A program made the position numbers and the translations under genes. A DNA stretch of 64,000 nt from Bradymonadales bacterium (GTDB lineage: Bacteria > Myxococcota_A > Bradymonadia > JAFGEP01): assembly GCA_016931535.1 (NCBI GenBank), contig JAFGEP010000106.1, forward strand, positions 62,001 to 126,000, read 5' to 3'. Below are positions 37,402 to 49,580 of the stretch, piece by piece. Under the pieces are notes generated by a model. The model was not told the origin of the DNA and did no database searches. It saw only the letters and a program-made list of their open reading frames with translations. Numbering within the stretch: the stretch's first letter is position 1; each line of letters begins with the position of its first letter.

Positions 37402-39282
37402 TTACACGAAATCGATATCGAGGTGGTAGACCCCTTCCTCGAGGTGGCTGGCGACGTGCATGCCGGACTTGTAGATGACGGAGAGCATCGGTTTGTTGTC
37501 GCGCAGGACCTCGGCGGTAAAGCCGCGGATGCCGTTGCGGCGGGCGATGTTGATCAGGTTTTTCAGCAGGAAGCTTCCGATCCCCTTGTTCTGCCAGTCG
37601 TCCCGCACGATGAAGGCCACCTCGGCGCGGTTGGTGGCCGGGTCGAGGTAGTAGCCGCCCACGGCGATGATGTCCTCACCATAGGCCTCGGGGAGGGTCC
37701 CCACGATGGAGACCTCGTTGCGGTGGTCGACGTAGACGAAGTTCTGGATCTGTTTTCTGGGGACGCGCTTCATGTGGGACATGAAGCGGTAGTAGATGGT
37801 GGCCTCGGACAGCTTGTAGAACAGGTCCTTCATGCGGGGCACATCGGTGGGATGGATGGGGCGGAAGTACATCAGGGTGCCGTCGGAAAAGACGTGGGTG
37901 GTGCTCATCTCCTTGGGGCCGACCACGATGTGGCCCTCGACCTCGGAGAACTCCTGCTGGACGTAGCGGGCCTCGATGGCCTCGCGCAGCAGCTCCTCGC
38001 GGAACTTGGGGTGAGCGATGGAGATCAGGGCCAGGGCCCGTTCCTGGACGGTCTTTCCGTGGAGGTAGGCCACCCCGTACTCGGTGACGACATAGTGGAC
38101 GTCGCCGCGAGTGGTGACGACGCCCGCACCTGGGCTGAGGCTGGAGACGATGCGGGAGATCGACTCGTCCTGGGCGGTGGAGGGCATGGCGATGATCGCC
38201 TTGCCGCCATGGGCTCGGGCAGCGCCGCGGTTGAAGTCGACCTGTCCCCCGATACCAGAGAAGAAGCGGGTTCCCAGCGAGTCGGCGCACACCTGGCCGG
38301 TCAGATCGACCTGGAGGGCCACGTTGATGGCCACCATCTTGTTCTGCTGGCTGATGATGAAGGGGTCGTTGACGTACTCGGTGGGGTGGAAGGAGAAGGT
38401 GGGGTTGTTGTCGATGTAGTCGTACAGCCGTTGGGTGCCCAGGACGAAGCTGGCCACGACCTTGCCCCGATCGAGGCTCTTGTGGGAGCCGTTGATGATC
38501 CCGGCCTCGACCAGGTCGATGAGGGCGTCGGTGAACATCTCGGTGTGGATCCCCAGGTCCTTCTTGTTCTTCAGGAACTCCAGCAGTGCACTCGGGATGC
38601 GGCCGATACCCAGCTCCAGGGTGGCGCCGTCCTCGACCAGGGAGGCGATGTACTCCCCGATGCGGCGGGTGACGTCGGTGAGTGCCAGGGGGGTGACCTC
38701 GAACAACGGGGTGTCGACGGGGACCAGCATATCCATGTCGGTGACGTTCAGGAAGCTATCGCCCATTGTGCGGGGCATGCGGGGGTTGACCTCGGCGATC
38801 ACGAGAGAGGCGTTCCGGGCGGCGGACTTCACGATGTCCACCGAGACGCCCAGGCTGCAGTTGCCCCGTTCGTCCGGGGGGGTCACCTGGATCAGGGCGG
38901 CGTCCAGGGGGGTCTGACCCGAGGTGAAGAGGCGGGGGATATCGGAGAGGAAGATGGGGGTGTAGTCGCCCAGCCCCTCCTGGATGATGCCGCGGACGTT
39001 CTCGGAGATGAAGAAGCTGTTGACGCGGATATTGTGGGACAGCTCCTCCTTGGCGTAGGGGGCCTCGCCGAAGGTGAGCAGCTGGATGAGCTCCACGTCG
39101 ATCAGCTCGGCAGAACGGGCGGTCAGTGCCTTCAGGAGCTCCTGGGGCTGAGCGCAGCCGGTGCCGACGAACACCCGTTGGCCGGGCTTGATCAGGGCGG
39201 CCGCTTCCTGGGCGGTGTGGATCATGTCGGCGTACTTGAGCTGCCAGGAGGGGTCGAAACTGGGATTCTGGGTATCGTTCAT
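37402..39282 (-). CDS. Acetyl-CoA hydrolase/CoA-transferase fused to a GNAT acetyltransferase
   Basis: The 626-residue fusion has a class I CoA-transferase/acetyl-CoA hydrolase part (residues 1 to about 460), with GTGCAQPQELLKAL, the catalytic Glu in LGIHTEMFTD and GGQVDFNRGAARA, and a GNAT domain (about 470-626) with the acetyl-CoA loop DDWQNKGIGS. Such bifunctional proteins are known in deltaproteobacteria. The transferase moves CoA between acetate and other acids; the GNAT part may acetylate proteins or amines. Its ATG overlaps the stop of the upstream ADP-forming synthetase gene by four bases, so they act together. Confidence 0.9.
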   Translation of the reverse strand: MNDTQNPSFDPSWQLKYADMIHTAQEAAALIKPGQRVFVGTGCAQPQELLKALTARSAELIDVELIQLLTFGEAPYAKEELSHNIRVNSFFISENVRGIIQEGLGDYTPIFLSDIPRLFTSGQTPLDAALIQVTPPDERGNCSLGVSVDIVKSAARNASLVIAEVNPRMPRTMGDSFLNVTDMDMLVPVDTPLFEVTPLALTDVTRRIGEYIASLVEDGATLELGIGRIPSALLEFLKNKKDLGIHTEMFTDALIDLVEAGIINGSHKSLDRGKVVASFVLGTQRLYDYIDNNPTFSFHPTEYVNDPFIISQQNKMVAINVALQVDLTGQVCADSLGTRFFSGIGGQVDFNRGAARAHGGKAIIAMPSTAQDESISRIVSSLSPGAGVVTTRGDVHYVVTEYGVAYLHGKTVQERALALISIAHPKFREELLREAIEARYVQQEFSEVEGHIVVGPKEMSTTHVFSDGTLMYFRPIHPTDVPRMKDLFYKLSEATIYYRFMSHMKRVPRKQIQNFVYVDHRNEVSIVGTLPEAYGEDIIAVGGYYLDPATNRAEVAFIVRDDWQNKGIGSFLLKNLINIARRNGIRGFTAEVLRDNKPMLSVIYKSGMHVASHLEEGVYHLDIDFV

Positions 39283-41384
39283 GATGCGCTCTCCACTGCG
39301 GAAAGGCTCATGCGGGCGTCGGCGACGATGGGCTCGCTGCCCAGCTCACCGACGATGAGCGGGTTGATGTCCAGCTCCTTGATCTGAGGGAAGTCGGTCA
39401 CCAGCTGACTCAGGCGTTGGAGGCAGACGGCGATGGACTCGAGGTCAACCGCGGTCTGTCCTCTGAGCCCCTCCAGAAGGGCGTAGGAGCGGGTGCTTCT
39501 CAGCATCTGCAGTGCCTCCTCGGAGGTGATGGGGGCCAGGTAGAAGGAGACGTCCTTGAGCGCCTCCACGAAGATGCCACCCAGGCCGAACATCAGCATG
39601 GGGCCGAACTGTGGATCTCGGGTCATGCCGAGGATCACCTCCCGGCCGGCGGAGGCCTGCTGCTCGATGTAGACCCCCTCGACCCGTGCACCCGGCCGGC
39701 GCCTGCGGATGCGCAGCATCATCAGGTCGTAGGCGTCGCGGACGGCCTGCGAATGAGCCAGGTTGAGCCGCACCCCGCCCACATCCGACTTGTGGATGAT
39801 GTCGGGGGAGACGATCTTCATGACCACCGGGTAGCCGAGGCGGGCCGCCACCTCGACCGCCTCCTCGTCGGTGTGGGCCAGGTGGCCGGTCGGCACCTGG
39901 AAGCCATAGGCCAACAGGATATCCTTGGCATGGGCCTCCGACAGCTGGAGCTGGCCGACGCGCAGGTGGCGGGCGATGATCCGCTCCACCCGGCGGCGGT
40001 TGACCGGATACCTCGCCACCACCCGGGGTGGCCGATGCAGCCAGGCGGAGTAATCCACCATGGCCTTGAGGGCGGCAACCGCCCGTTCGGGCGAGGGGTA
40101 GTCCGGCAGGTTATGGGCCACCAGCTCGTCCCGCCCCGGCATGACATCGGTGCCCCCCATGAAGGAGACCAGCACCGGTTTGACGCCCCGCGACTGCTCG
40201 GCCAGGGCGCGGGCGATCTCGGCGGGGCGGGTCATGGCCTGGGGGGTGAGGATGATGACGATGGCGTCGATCTGGTCGTCGTCCTGAGCGACATTGAGGG
40301 CGAAGACGTAGCGTTCCGGGTCGGCATCTCCCAGCACGTCGATGGGATTGTAAACGCTGGCCGCCGTGGGGAGCTTTTCCCGGAGCATGTCGGTGGTGCG
40401 CCTGCCGAGCGAGGTGACCACCAGCCCGGAGCTTTCGGCGGCATCGGCAGCCAGGATGCCGGGGCCGCCAGCGTTGGTGATGATGGCGACCCGGTTGCCC
40501 ATGGGGAGCGGCTGCATGGAGAGGGCGGTGGCGTAGTCGAACAGCTCCTCGAAGGTGTTGGCCCGGACCACACCGGCCCGCTTGAAGGCGGCGCCATAGG
40601 CGATGGAGCCGCCCGCCAGGCTGCCGGTGTGAGAGGAGGCCGCCTTGACCCCCGCATCGGTGGTTCCTGCCTTGAGCAGAACCAGTGGCTTTTGCCCCGC
40701 CGTCCGTTCGGCGATCTTGATGAAGGCATCGCCCATGGTGACGCTTTCCAGGTAGCCGACGATGACCTTGGTCTTGTCGTCCTGCGCCAGGGCCATCAAG
40801 AAGTCGTTCTCGTTCAGGTCGGCCTTGTTGCCGATGCTGATCAGCTTGGCCAGACCGAGGCGCCGCTCGCTGGCGGCATCCAGGATGGCGGTGCACAAGG
40901 CGCCCGACTGGGAGACCACCGAGATATTCCCCTTGTGCGGCATCCGGCTGGCGAAGGAGGCGTTCAGGTTATTGTCGGTATTGATGAGCCCCAGGCAGTT
41001 GGGGCCCAGCATGCGGATCCGACGACGGCGGCAGATCTTGACGATCTCCTCCTCCAGCCTGGCGCCTTCCTCCCCCACCTCCTTGAAGCCGGCGCTGATG
41101 ACGATGATCGCCCGGGTGCCGGCCTTGGAGGCGTTCTCCACCGCCTCCAGCACCGCCTTGGTAGGCACGCAGATGACGGTCAGATCGACCTGCCCGTTAT
41201 AGGAGCGGATGTCGGGATAACAGGTGTGACCGAACACCTCGGGAGCCTTGGGGTTGATCGGCACGACCTTGCCCTGGTAGCCGCCGTGGGCCAGGTTGGC
41301 CATGATGGCATAGCCCACCTTCCCCGCTGTGTTGGATGCGCCGATGACAGCCACGGTCTTGGGATAAAAAAGTGGTTCCAGCAT
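39279..41384 (-). CDS. ADP-forming acyl-CoA (acetyl-CoA) synthetase, fused alpha-beta
   Basis: The 701-residue enzyme converts acyl-CoA, ADP and phosphate to acid, CoA and ATP, or the reverse. Domains in order: CoA-binding (KTVAVIGASNTAGKVGY), succinyl-CoA-ligase-like (MLGPNCLGLIN; SQSGALCTAIL), catalytic His near residue 253 in SSHTGSLAG, and ATP-grasp (LAYGFQVPTG, VMKIVSPDIIHKSDVGGVRL). Length fits the fused Acd form. The ATG at 41384 starts the conserved N-terminus. With the CoA-transferase/GNAT gene it forms a two-gene operon for acetyl-CoA and energy conservation. Confidence 0.92.
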   Translation of the reverse strand: MLEPLFYPKTVAVIGASNTAGKVGYAIMANLAHGGYQGKVVPINPKAPEVFGHTCYPDIRSYNGQVDLTVICVPTKAVLEAVENASKAGTRAIIVISAGFKEVGEEGARLEEEIVKICRRRRIRMLGPNCLGLINTDNNLNASFASRMPHKGNISVVSQSGALCTAILDAASERRLGLAKLISIGNKADLNENDFLMALAQDDKTKVIVGYLESVTMGDAFIKIAERTAGQKPLVLLKAGTTDAGVKAASSHTGSLAGGSIAYGAAFKRAGVVRANTFEELFDYATALSMQPLPMGNRVAIITNAGGPGILAADAAESSGLVVTSLGRRTTDMLREKLPTAASVYNPIDVLGDADPERYVFALNVAQDDDQIDAIVIILTPQAMTRPAEIARALAEQSRGVKPVLVSFMGGTDVMPGRDELVAHNLPDYPSPERAVAALKAMVDYSAWLHRPPRVVARYPVNRRRVERIIARHLRVGQLQLSEAHAKDILLAYGFQVPTGHLAHTDEEAVEVAARLGYPVVMKIVSPDIIHKSDVGGVRLNLAHSQAVRDAYDLMMLRIRRRRPGARVEGVYIEQQASAGREVILGMTRDPQFGPMLMFGLGGIFVEALKDVSFYLAPITSEEALQMLRSTRSYALLEGLRGQTAVDLESIAVCLQRLSQLVTDFPQIKELDINPLIVGELGSEPIVADARMSLSAVESAS

Positions 41385-41565
41385 GAATGGATCGTCTCCC
41401 TGTGATCGCCCTCCGCACCGGAGCGGATTCGGACCTTCCGTTATCACCGCAGTCGTCCCCGTGTCAATCGACCCAGCCAGCACGGTGGCCTGCCTGGGGA
41501 TCCCTGCAGCAGGCCGCAAGCCGTCGGCCAGAATCGGTAGCGACACCGGATCGGCCGGTCCTCTC

Positions 41566-42162
41566 TCACAGGTCTTTGAATCGGTGGTGATAGCTGAGCC
41601 GAAACAGGGTGGAGAGGTACACCGGGTAGTCGAGTGGCTGGGTGAGGTAGGAATGGTAGCTGACTTCGAACCCAAGGCTCCAGTGCCGCAACGGTCGATA
41701 GTCCAGGCCGACGGTCCCACGCAGCCCCAGCTCCCAGGTGTCCCGGTCCTCCATCAGCTCCCCCTGGGTCACGATCAGCTCCGGCGACAGGCTGAGGTAA
41801 GGCACCACCACAAATACATCCAGGTTGAACCTGGGGCCCAACCAGGCGGTCACCACTGTCGTGGCCTCAAGGACCTGTGGAGGATCGGCGGGGTCGACCA
41901 CCGTCGTGTCTTCGAAGTGGTAAGCGACGAACCCACCTGCCGCGATGCTCCAGAAGGGGGTGAAGCCGTAGACCAGCTCGGCGCCGCCTCCGATCCCGTC
42001 CAGCCCCTCTCCCAGCTCGGGCAGCGAGCTGTATCCGGGGCCGATGGTGAGCTGCAGCTCGTCGGAGTCGGCACGAGCGATCCCGCCGGCCTGCAAGGCG
42101 ACGGCCAGGGCGAAAAGGAGCGCCGGTCTGGTCAACCTCTGGGGGCCGTGTCGTCTTGACAT
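41566..42162 (-). CDS. Outer membrane beta-barrel protein
   Basis: The 198-residue protein has a signal peptide (cut near ARADS) followed by alternating beta-strands with aromatic ends, for example LQLTIGPGYSSL, VYGFTPFWSIAAGGFVAYHF and WSLGFEVSYHSYL, ending in HHRF. It resembles small OmpA/OmpW-like barrels. ATG 42162 starts 16 bases after a TATAGT hexamer (42183-42178 on the minus strand), so the leader is very short. Function is unknown. Confidence 0.7.
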   Translation of the reverse strand: MSRRHGPQRLTRPALLFALAVALQAGGIARADSDELQLTIGPGYSSLPELGEGLDGIGGGAELVYGFTPFWSIAAGGFVAYHFEDTTVVDPADPPQVLEATTVVTAWLGPRFNLDVFVVVPYLSLSPELIVTQGELMEDRDTWELGLRGTVGLDYRPLRHWSLGFEVSYHSYLTQPLDYPVYLSTLFRLSYHHRFKDL

Positions 42163-42255
42163 CTCGCGCAATTCCACACTATAGTCCCTCGCCTGCTTCG
42201 GGTATGTGAGTTATCTCATTGAATTCCAAGAAGTTTCTTTCCCCTGGAGTGCGCT

Positions 42256-43284
42256 GTGGCGATCAAGGTCAAAAAGAAGCAAACCGCCCGGGAAGAGGCC
42301 AAAGCACCCGATCAGATCCTCACCCACACCGGTAGGGTATTCAATTTCATCGAGAAACAGAAGGTTCATCTCCTGATCGGCCTGGGAGCGGTGCTGCTGG
42401 TCATCATCGTGGTCACCGCCCTGTCGGGACATTCCAAGCGCAAGCACAACCAGGAGGGAGCGGAGCTGTTGAGAGCCGGCCAGCTGCTGTCCGCACCGAT
42501 CGGCGAACCGCAAGAGAACGCCAGTCCTTTTCTCCCCGTCTTCCCGACCCGCCAGGCCAGGACGGCCGCCATCGAAGAGGCGCTGGTCTCCAGCTTGACC
42601 TCGGTGCAGCCTCCGGTGGCCGCCGAGTTGATCGCCGCCGCCACCTCGCTGGAGGCCGGGGACATGGCGGAAGCCGAGCTGCGGTTCCAGGCAGTCGCTC
42701 GAAAATCGACCGGCAACCCGGCCATGGTGCTGGCGTCGGAGGGATTGGCGTCGGTGCAGGCCGAGTCGGGGAACTTCGAGGCGGCCCGTTCCACGCTGGA
42801 ACAGATGGCCCAGGCGTTCCCCTCCCTTCAGCTTTACACCGATCTGTCGCTGGCCCGGTTGACGGAGGCCTACGGGGATCTCCAGGCAGCCCATGACCTG
42901 TATCGCAGCATCGCCGACCGGGTCGCTCCCGGTCTGTCGATGCCCGCCTCCACCTCGTCGCTGATCGAGGCCGCTCGAAATCGATCCACCCTGCTGGAAG
43001 TCCTGCTGGGTCTGCAAGCAGAGCAACCGGCGGAGCCGCCTGTTCTCCCTGAGCAGTTGGAAGAGGATCGGGAACCGGAAGCCGAGGCCGAGGAAGGCAG
43101 CCTGGCTGGTGAGGCAACCGGGGAGCCATCTGTCCCGGAAGAGCAACCGGCTCTGGAAGGTGAGGGCGCCCACCAGCCGGAGGTCCCGGAGATTTCCGGG
43201 ACGGCCCCGGAGGCCGGAGGCGCCCACCAGCCGGAGGTCCCGGAAATCACCGGAACAGCCCCGGAGGTTACGCCAAATCCTTAG
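42256..43284 (+). CDS. yfgM: YfgM-like TPR membrane protein
   Basis: The 342-residue protein has a cytoplasmic N-terminus, one membrane helix at about 40-57 (LIGLGAVLLVIIVVTAL), TPR-like periplasmic helices and an acidic, proline-rich tail. This is the layout of YfgM, the SecYEG-associated helper next to bamB in E. coli. Here too bamB follows, after 13 bases. GTG is the start, preceded by CTGGAG. The tail holds two 54-base tandem repeats. The usual third gene, der, is elsewhere (22.4 kb). Confidence 0.7.
   Translation: MAIKVKKKQTAREEAKAPDQILTHTGRVFNFIEKQKVHLLIGLGAVLLVIIVVTALSGHSKRKHNQEGAELLRAGQLLSAPIGEPQENASPFLPVFPTRQARTAAIEEALVSSLTSVQPPVAAELIAAATSLEAGDMAEAELRFQAVARKSTGNPAMVLASEGLASVQAESGNFEAARSTLEQMAQAFPSLQLYTDLSLARLTEAYGDLQAAHDLYRSIADRVAPGLSMPASTSSLIEAARNRSTLLEVLLGLQAEQPAEPPVLPEQLEEDREPEAEAEEGSLAGEATGEPSVPEEQPALEGEGAHQPEVPEISGTAPEAGGAHQPEVPEITGTAPEVTPNP
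43165..43270 (+). repeat. Tandem 54-base repeat in yfgM tail
   Basis: Copies begin at 43165 and 43219. Each encodes GAHQPEVPEI(S/T)GTAPEA/V, with few substitutions. Confidence 0.85.
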
Positions 43285-43297
43285 CTCCGAGGCCAAC

Positions 43298-44545
43298 ATG
43301 AAGCCTATCCTCCCATCCCGGCCTGGCGCCCACCCGGACCGTTCTGGTGCCCGCAGTCGAAGCTGTGGTTCTCCCCTTTGCCGCTCTCATGATCCCATAG
43401 GCTGGCTTGGCGGCCTTTGCGCCATGATCGTCCTGGTGGCTTGCTCGGGCACCCCCTCCATCGACAGGGCCTTGCCCGAGCCCGAACCGGACGTCACCCT
43501 CACGGTGGAGTGGCGGCTGCCTCTGGTGGACAAGGGGATCTTTCCCTACCAGCCGAGCGAGTTGGGACGGATCGAGGTGAGCCGCGATGGAAGAACGCTG
43601 TTCGTGGGTACCTCGGACGGCAGGATGCTGTCGGTCGACGGGTTCTCCGGACAGATCCTCTGGGAGTATCCCGTTGGAGAACCGGTGGATGGGTGGCCGG
43701 CCCTGTCGGGAACCGATCTGTACTTCGGTGCCAGCGATGGGCATCTCTATGCCCTAAACGCCATGGACGGCACGCTGCGATGGCGGTTCGAGGCCGGTGG
43801 GAACCTGGACAGCCGCCCTGCGGTGACCGAGCGCCAGGTCCTGTTCGCCAACGCCTCCGGCAGCGTGGTGTGCCTCGACCGGACCCGAGGGGTGCCGCTG
43901 TGGACCGTCAACGACGAGACCACCGCCATGCAGATCATGCGGGACCTGACACCCCCCGTGAAAGGCCAGGCTTCCCCGCTGGTCGTGGAGGACCGGTTGT
44001 ACGTTGGCTTCCCCAGCGGCCGGATCGCCTCGTTGAGCCTGGATCGCGGGCAACAACAGTGGTCCACCGATCTGGCCGCCCAGGAGCTGCGGCATGTGGA
44101 TGTCGATGAGGTCCCGGTTCTGGTGGGGGACAGGCTGATCGCCATCAGCTTTGCGGGAGGCATGGCCGCCATCGACCCACCCAGTGGACGGGTCCTCTGG
44201 CAGACCCCCTTGCGTGGCGCCACGCGACCGGTGCCCTTCGAGGGGCAGCTGTTGACCACCACCGTGGACAGCCGCCTTGTCTCCCTGGATCTCGAGACCG
44301 GCCAGCCCCGGTTTACCCTGAGCCTGTCCGACCACTCGCCGGGACCGGTCTACCTGGTCGATGGCTACGCCCTGTTCGTCACGAGCCAGGGCGGCCTGTA
44401 CCTGGTCTCTCCGACCACGCCGCACCTCTACGCCCGCTTCCGGCCCACCGGTGGGTTCGCCTCCATGGCCGCCGCCCCTGGGGGCCGGGTCTACGCCCTC
44501 GACAACGAGGGGGTGCTCTACGCTCTCCGCCTGCGCGGGCGCTGA
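43298..44545 (+). CDS. bamB: BamB-like PQQ-repeat lipoprotein
   Basis: The 415-residue protein has a signal with lipobox LVACSG and then PQQ-type beta-propeller blades (GQILWEYPVGEPVDGWPA, GSVVCLDRTRGVPLWTV, GRVLWQTPLRGA, GRVYALDNEGVLYAL). BamB helps BAM insert outer membrane proteins. The ATG at 43298 follows the yfgM stop by 13 bases; the shorter start near residue 43 (MIVLVACSG) would also give a lipoprotein signal. Confidence 0.85.
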   Translation: MKPILPSRPGAHPDRSGARSRSCGSPLCRSHDPIGWLGGLCAMIVLVACSGTPSIDRALPEPEPDVTLTVEWRLPLVDKGIFPYQPSELGRIEVSRDGRTLFVGTSDGRMLSVDGFSGQILWEYPVGEPVDGWPALSGTDLYFGASDGHLYALNAMDGTLRWRFEAGGNLDSRPAVTERQVLFANASGSVVCLDRTRGVPLWTVNDETTAMQIMRDLTPPVKGQASPLVVEDRLYVGFPSGRIASLSLDRGQQQWSTDLAAQELRHVDVDEVPVLVGDRLIAISFAGGMAAIDPPSGRVLWQTPLRGATRPVPFEGQLLTTTVDSRLVSLDLETGQPRFTLSLSDHSPGPVYLVDGYALFVTSQGGLYLVSPTTPHLYARFRPTGGFASMAAAPGGRVYALDNEGVLYALRLRGR

Positions 44546-45005
44546 TTCACCTGGCGAGTTGCCGATCGGTTCCCCGAACTTTGCCGGGGTCCCCTTCAGG
44601 GATCGGGTGCCCTCTCGTTTGTTCCCGAACGGCATACGACGTTGCCTGCGCGGCTCTCGGCGGCTGACAAATGCCCGATCTTCGTCTCGGAACCCCAGGC
44701 CCCGCCTCTTGTCTGGTTCGGCACCCCGCCGTATTGATTCAAATGGTACATATGATGATACATATTGGGACAATACGAGACGTTGAGACGTATCAAACAA
44801 GCCCTCCCCCTCGGCTCATCCTCAGCATCCCATTGAAATAATTAACAAAAAAACTTGGCACGCTCCTGGCATACTCCCCCCCAGCCAGTTGGTCTGGGCA
44901 GACCAGGTGCAGCCGGACCAGCTTCCACCACCCAAGGACAGGTCGGATGGAAATGCGACCCAGACGCCTGGAAACACGCATCTCGGTATTTAAAGGAGTG
45001 TCTCG
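44546..45005 (+). other. Intergenic regulatory region with AT-rich block
   Basis: The 460 bases before the lipoprotein gene hold no coding gene. A low-GC part (about 44735-44855) has ACATAT repeats (near 44750 and 44765) and a direct repeat GAGACGT (near 44778 and 44786), which could be activator sites for the sigma54-type promoter. A ribosome binding site (AAAGGAG) precedes 45006. Confidence 0.55.
44855..44871 (+). promoter_or_regulatory. Sigma54 (-24/-12) promoter
   Basis: TTGGCACGCTCCTGGCA matches the consensus YTGGCACGNNNNTTGCW at all fixed positions except one (T to G at position 14). The GG and GC elements have the correct distance. It gives a start near 44883 and a leader of about 120 bases. 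This predicts activation by an NtrC-type enhancer-binding protein. Confidence 0.75.
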
Positions 45006-46568
45006 ATGACAAAAATAACTTCCCTCTTCGGTCTTGTGATTGGACTCGGCTTGATCGCCTCCTGTACCCAGGAGATCGACCAACCGGCCGCCAGCGAGCT
45101 CGGCTCTGTCGAGCAGGCCCTCTCCTCGGCAGGCATCGAGCCGATCTACGTGCAGGGAAATCCCACCTGCCAACAGCTCGATCTGACCGCCTACTCCTTC
45201 AAGGTGGATGGCGGTCCCTTCAATGGGATCTTCACCAGCCCTGATGGATACCTGGAGGTGGAGCTCACCTCTCCGGACGGCATCTTCTTCCAGTGGTCCT
45301 CCAACGTCGGCGTGGATGCGGTCATCGCCAAGGGAGGCCCCGAGGCCTTTGTCTACGTCTACGATCCCGAGGGGCTCGGCGACGGCAACCTCTCGCCGCC
45401 GATCAATCCCAGCACCGGAATCCCCTATGAGATCAGCCACATCGACTTCTGCTTCGACTACGAGGTGATCGTCACCAAGACCGCCGAGACCTCTTTTACC
45501 CGCGCCTTCGAGTGGGAGATCGCCAAGAGCGTGGACCAGCAGGAGCTTCTGCTGTCGGTTGGCCAGCAGATCGAGGTCGGCTACACCGTCGAGGTCGATC
45601 TGGTCGGTTTCCAGGACAGCGATTTCGCCGTACACGGGGAGATCACCATCTTCAATCCGGCCCCCATGGCAGCCATGGTCGAAGAGGTGGCGGATGTGGT
45701 CGACGGGGAGATCCAGCTGCCGGTAGACTGTGGCATCGAGCTGCCGATTCGACTGCTAGGCGGCCAGACGCTGACCTGCACCTACCAGGGTGAGCTTCCC
45801 GATTCCACCGACCGGCTCAATGTAGCCACGGCCATCACCTCCGGAGAGGTGGGCGGTGGCTCCGGCCAGGCAGCCATCGATTTCTCCCAGGCCGAGATCT
45901 TCGCTCTGAACGAGTGCGTGACCGTGGTCGACAGCATGGTCGGAGAGCTCGGAACGGTCTGTGCTTCTGACCCGCTTCCGGCCGTGTTCGAGTACTCGGC
46001 CTTCATCGGGCCCTACACCGCGGAGCAGAGCTGTGAGGAGATCCTCATCGACAACCTCGCCTCCCTCATGGGCCACCAGCTGGTCGAGGACTCGCCCGGT
46101 GAGGTGTACCTGGTGGAGGTCGAGCTGGGCCAGGCGCTGGCTCAGATCAAGGTTGCCGTGGCCTGCCAGACCGGTTGCACCCTGACCCCTGGCTACTGGA
46201 AGACCCACTCCGCCTACGGCCCTGCCCCGTACGATGAGACCTGGGCGCTGGTGGGCGAAGACACCCTGTTCTTCGACTCCGGCAAGAGCTGGTACGAGAC
46301 GTTGTGGACCGCACCGCAGGGTGGCAACGCCTTCTACATCCTGGCCCATGCCTACCAGGCGGCCTACCTGAACGAGCTCAACGGGGCGGACACCTCCGCG
46401 GTGGCGGATACCCTGGCGACCGCAGCCTTGCTGCTGGATCTCTACGACGGCTCTCCCCGGCCGATGACCCTGATCCGGGGCGCCGTACGGGCCCAGTTTT
46501 TAAGCGCCGCCACCATCCTCGATGACTACAACAACGGCCTGATCGGTCCGGGACACTGCTCCGAGTAA
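45006..46568 (+). CDS. Surface lipoprotein with Cys-rich domains and CTLTPGYWK motif
   Basis: The 520-residue protein has a lipoprotein signal with lipobox IASC (Cys20). After that it has beta-rich segments (for example VSVDQQELLLSVGQQIEVGY region, FDYEVIVTKTAETSF) and a C-terminal domain starting with GCTLTPGYWKTHS, a motif found in many bacterial and archaeal surface proteins. No enzyme signature was seen. Expression is probably from the sigma54-type promoter, and a strong terminator ends it, so it is monocistronic. The role is unknown; surface or matrix protein is likely. Confidence 0.82.
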   Translation: MTKITSLFGLVIGLGLIASCTQEIDQPAASELGSVEQALSSAGIEPIYVQGNPTCQQLDLTAYSFKVDGGPFNGIFTSPDGYLEVELTSPDGIFFQWSSNVGVDAVIAKGGPEAFVYVYDPEGLGDGNLSPPINPSTGIPYEISHIDFCFDYEVIVTKTAETSFTRAFEWEIAKSVDQQELLLSVGQQIEVGYTVEVDLVGFQDSDFAVHGEITIFNPAPMAAMVEEVADVVDGEIQLPVDCGIELPIRLLGGQTLTCTYQGELPDSTDRLNVATAITSGEVGGGSGQAAIDFSQAEIFALNECVTVVDSMVGELGTVCASDPLPAVFEYSAFIGPYTAEQSCEEILIDNLASLMGHQLVEDSPGEVYLVEVELGQALAQIKVAVACQTGCTLTPGYWKTHSAYGPAPYDETWALVGEDTLFFDSGKSWYETLWTAPQGGNAFYILAHAYQAAYLNELNGADTSAVADTLATAALLLDLYDGSPRPMTLIRGAVRAQFLSAATILDDYNNGLIGPGHCSE

Positions 46569-46595
46569 CCCTCCCCACTCCCTCTTCTCACTCCG

Positions 46596-46634
46596 GCCCT
46601 GCGCCCCTAGCGGGCGCAGGGCTCTCGCCTTTTT
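46596..46634 (+). terminator. Strong rho-independent terminator
   Basis: GCCCTGCGCCC (46596-46606) and GGGCGCAGGGC (46612-46622) form a perfect 11-base stem with loop CTAGC, followed by a T-rich tract ending 46634. Confidence 0.85.
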
Positions 46635-46784
46635 CTGGGTCCCCCTGTTCTTCCCCTCTCGATGGGGACTTCCTCCTTCGGTGATTGGCGATTCCGCCTC
46701 TCGCCGCTCGGCTCGATCGCCACGGTGTTTCCCCCGCAATCCCGTTCAAGGTATGATTCATGCGACCAACGGGAGGCCAACCCC

Positions 46785-49564
<2,780 letters not shown>

Positions 49565-49580
<16 letters not shown>

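Noticed and set aside
39417..41405. 662-codon plus-strand frame opposite the acyl-CoA synthetase
   Set aside because: Shadow of the minus-strand gene; no start site, motif or plausible composition.
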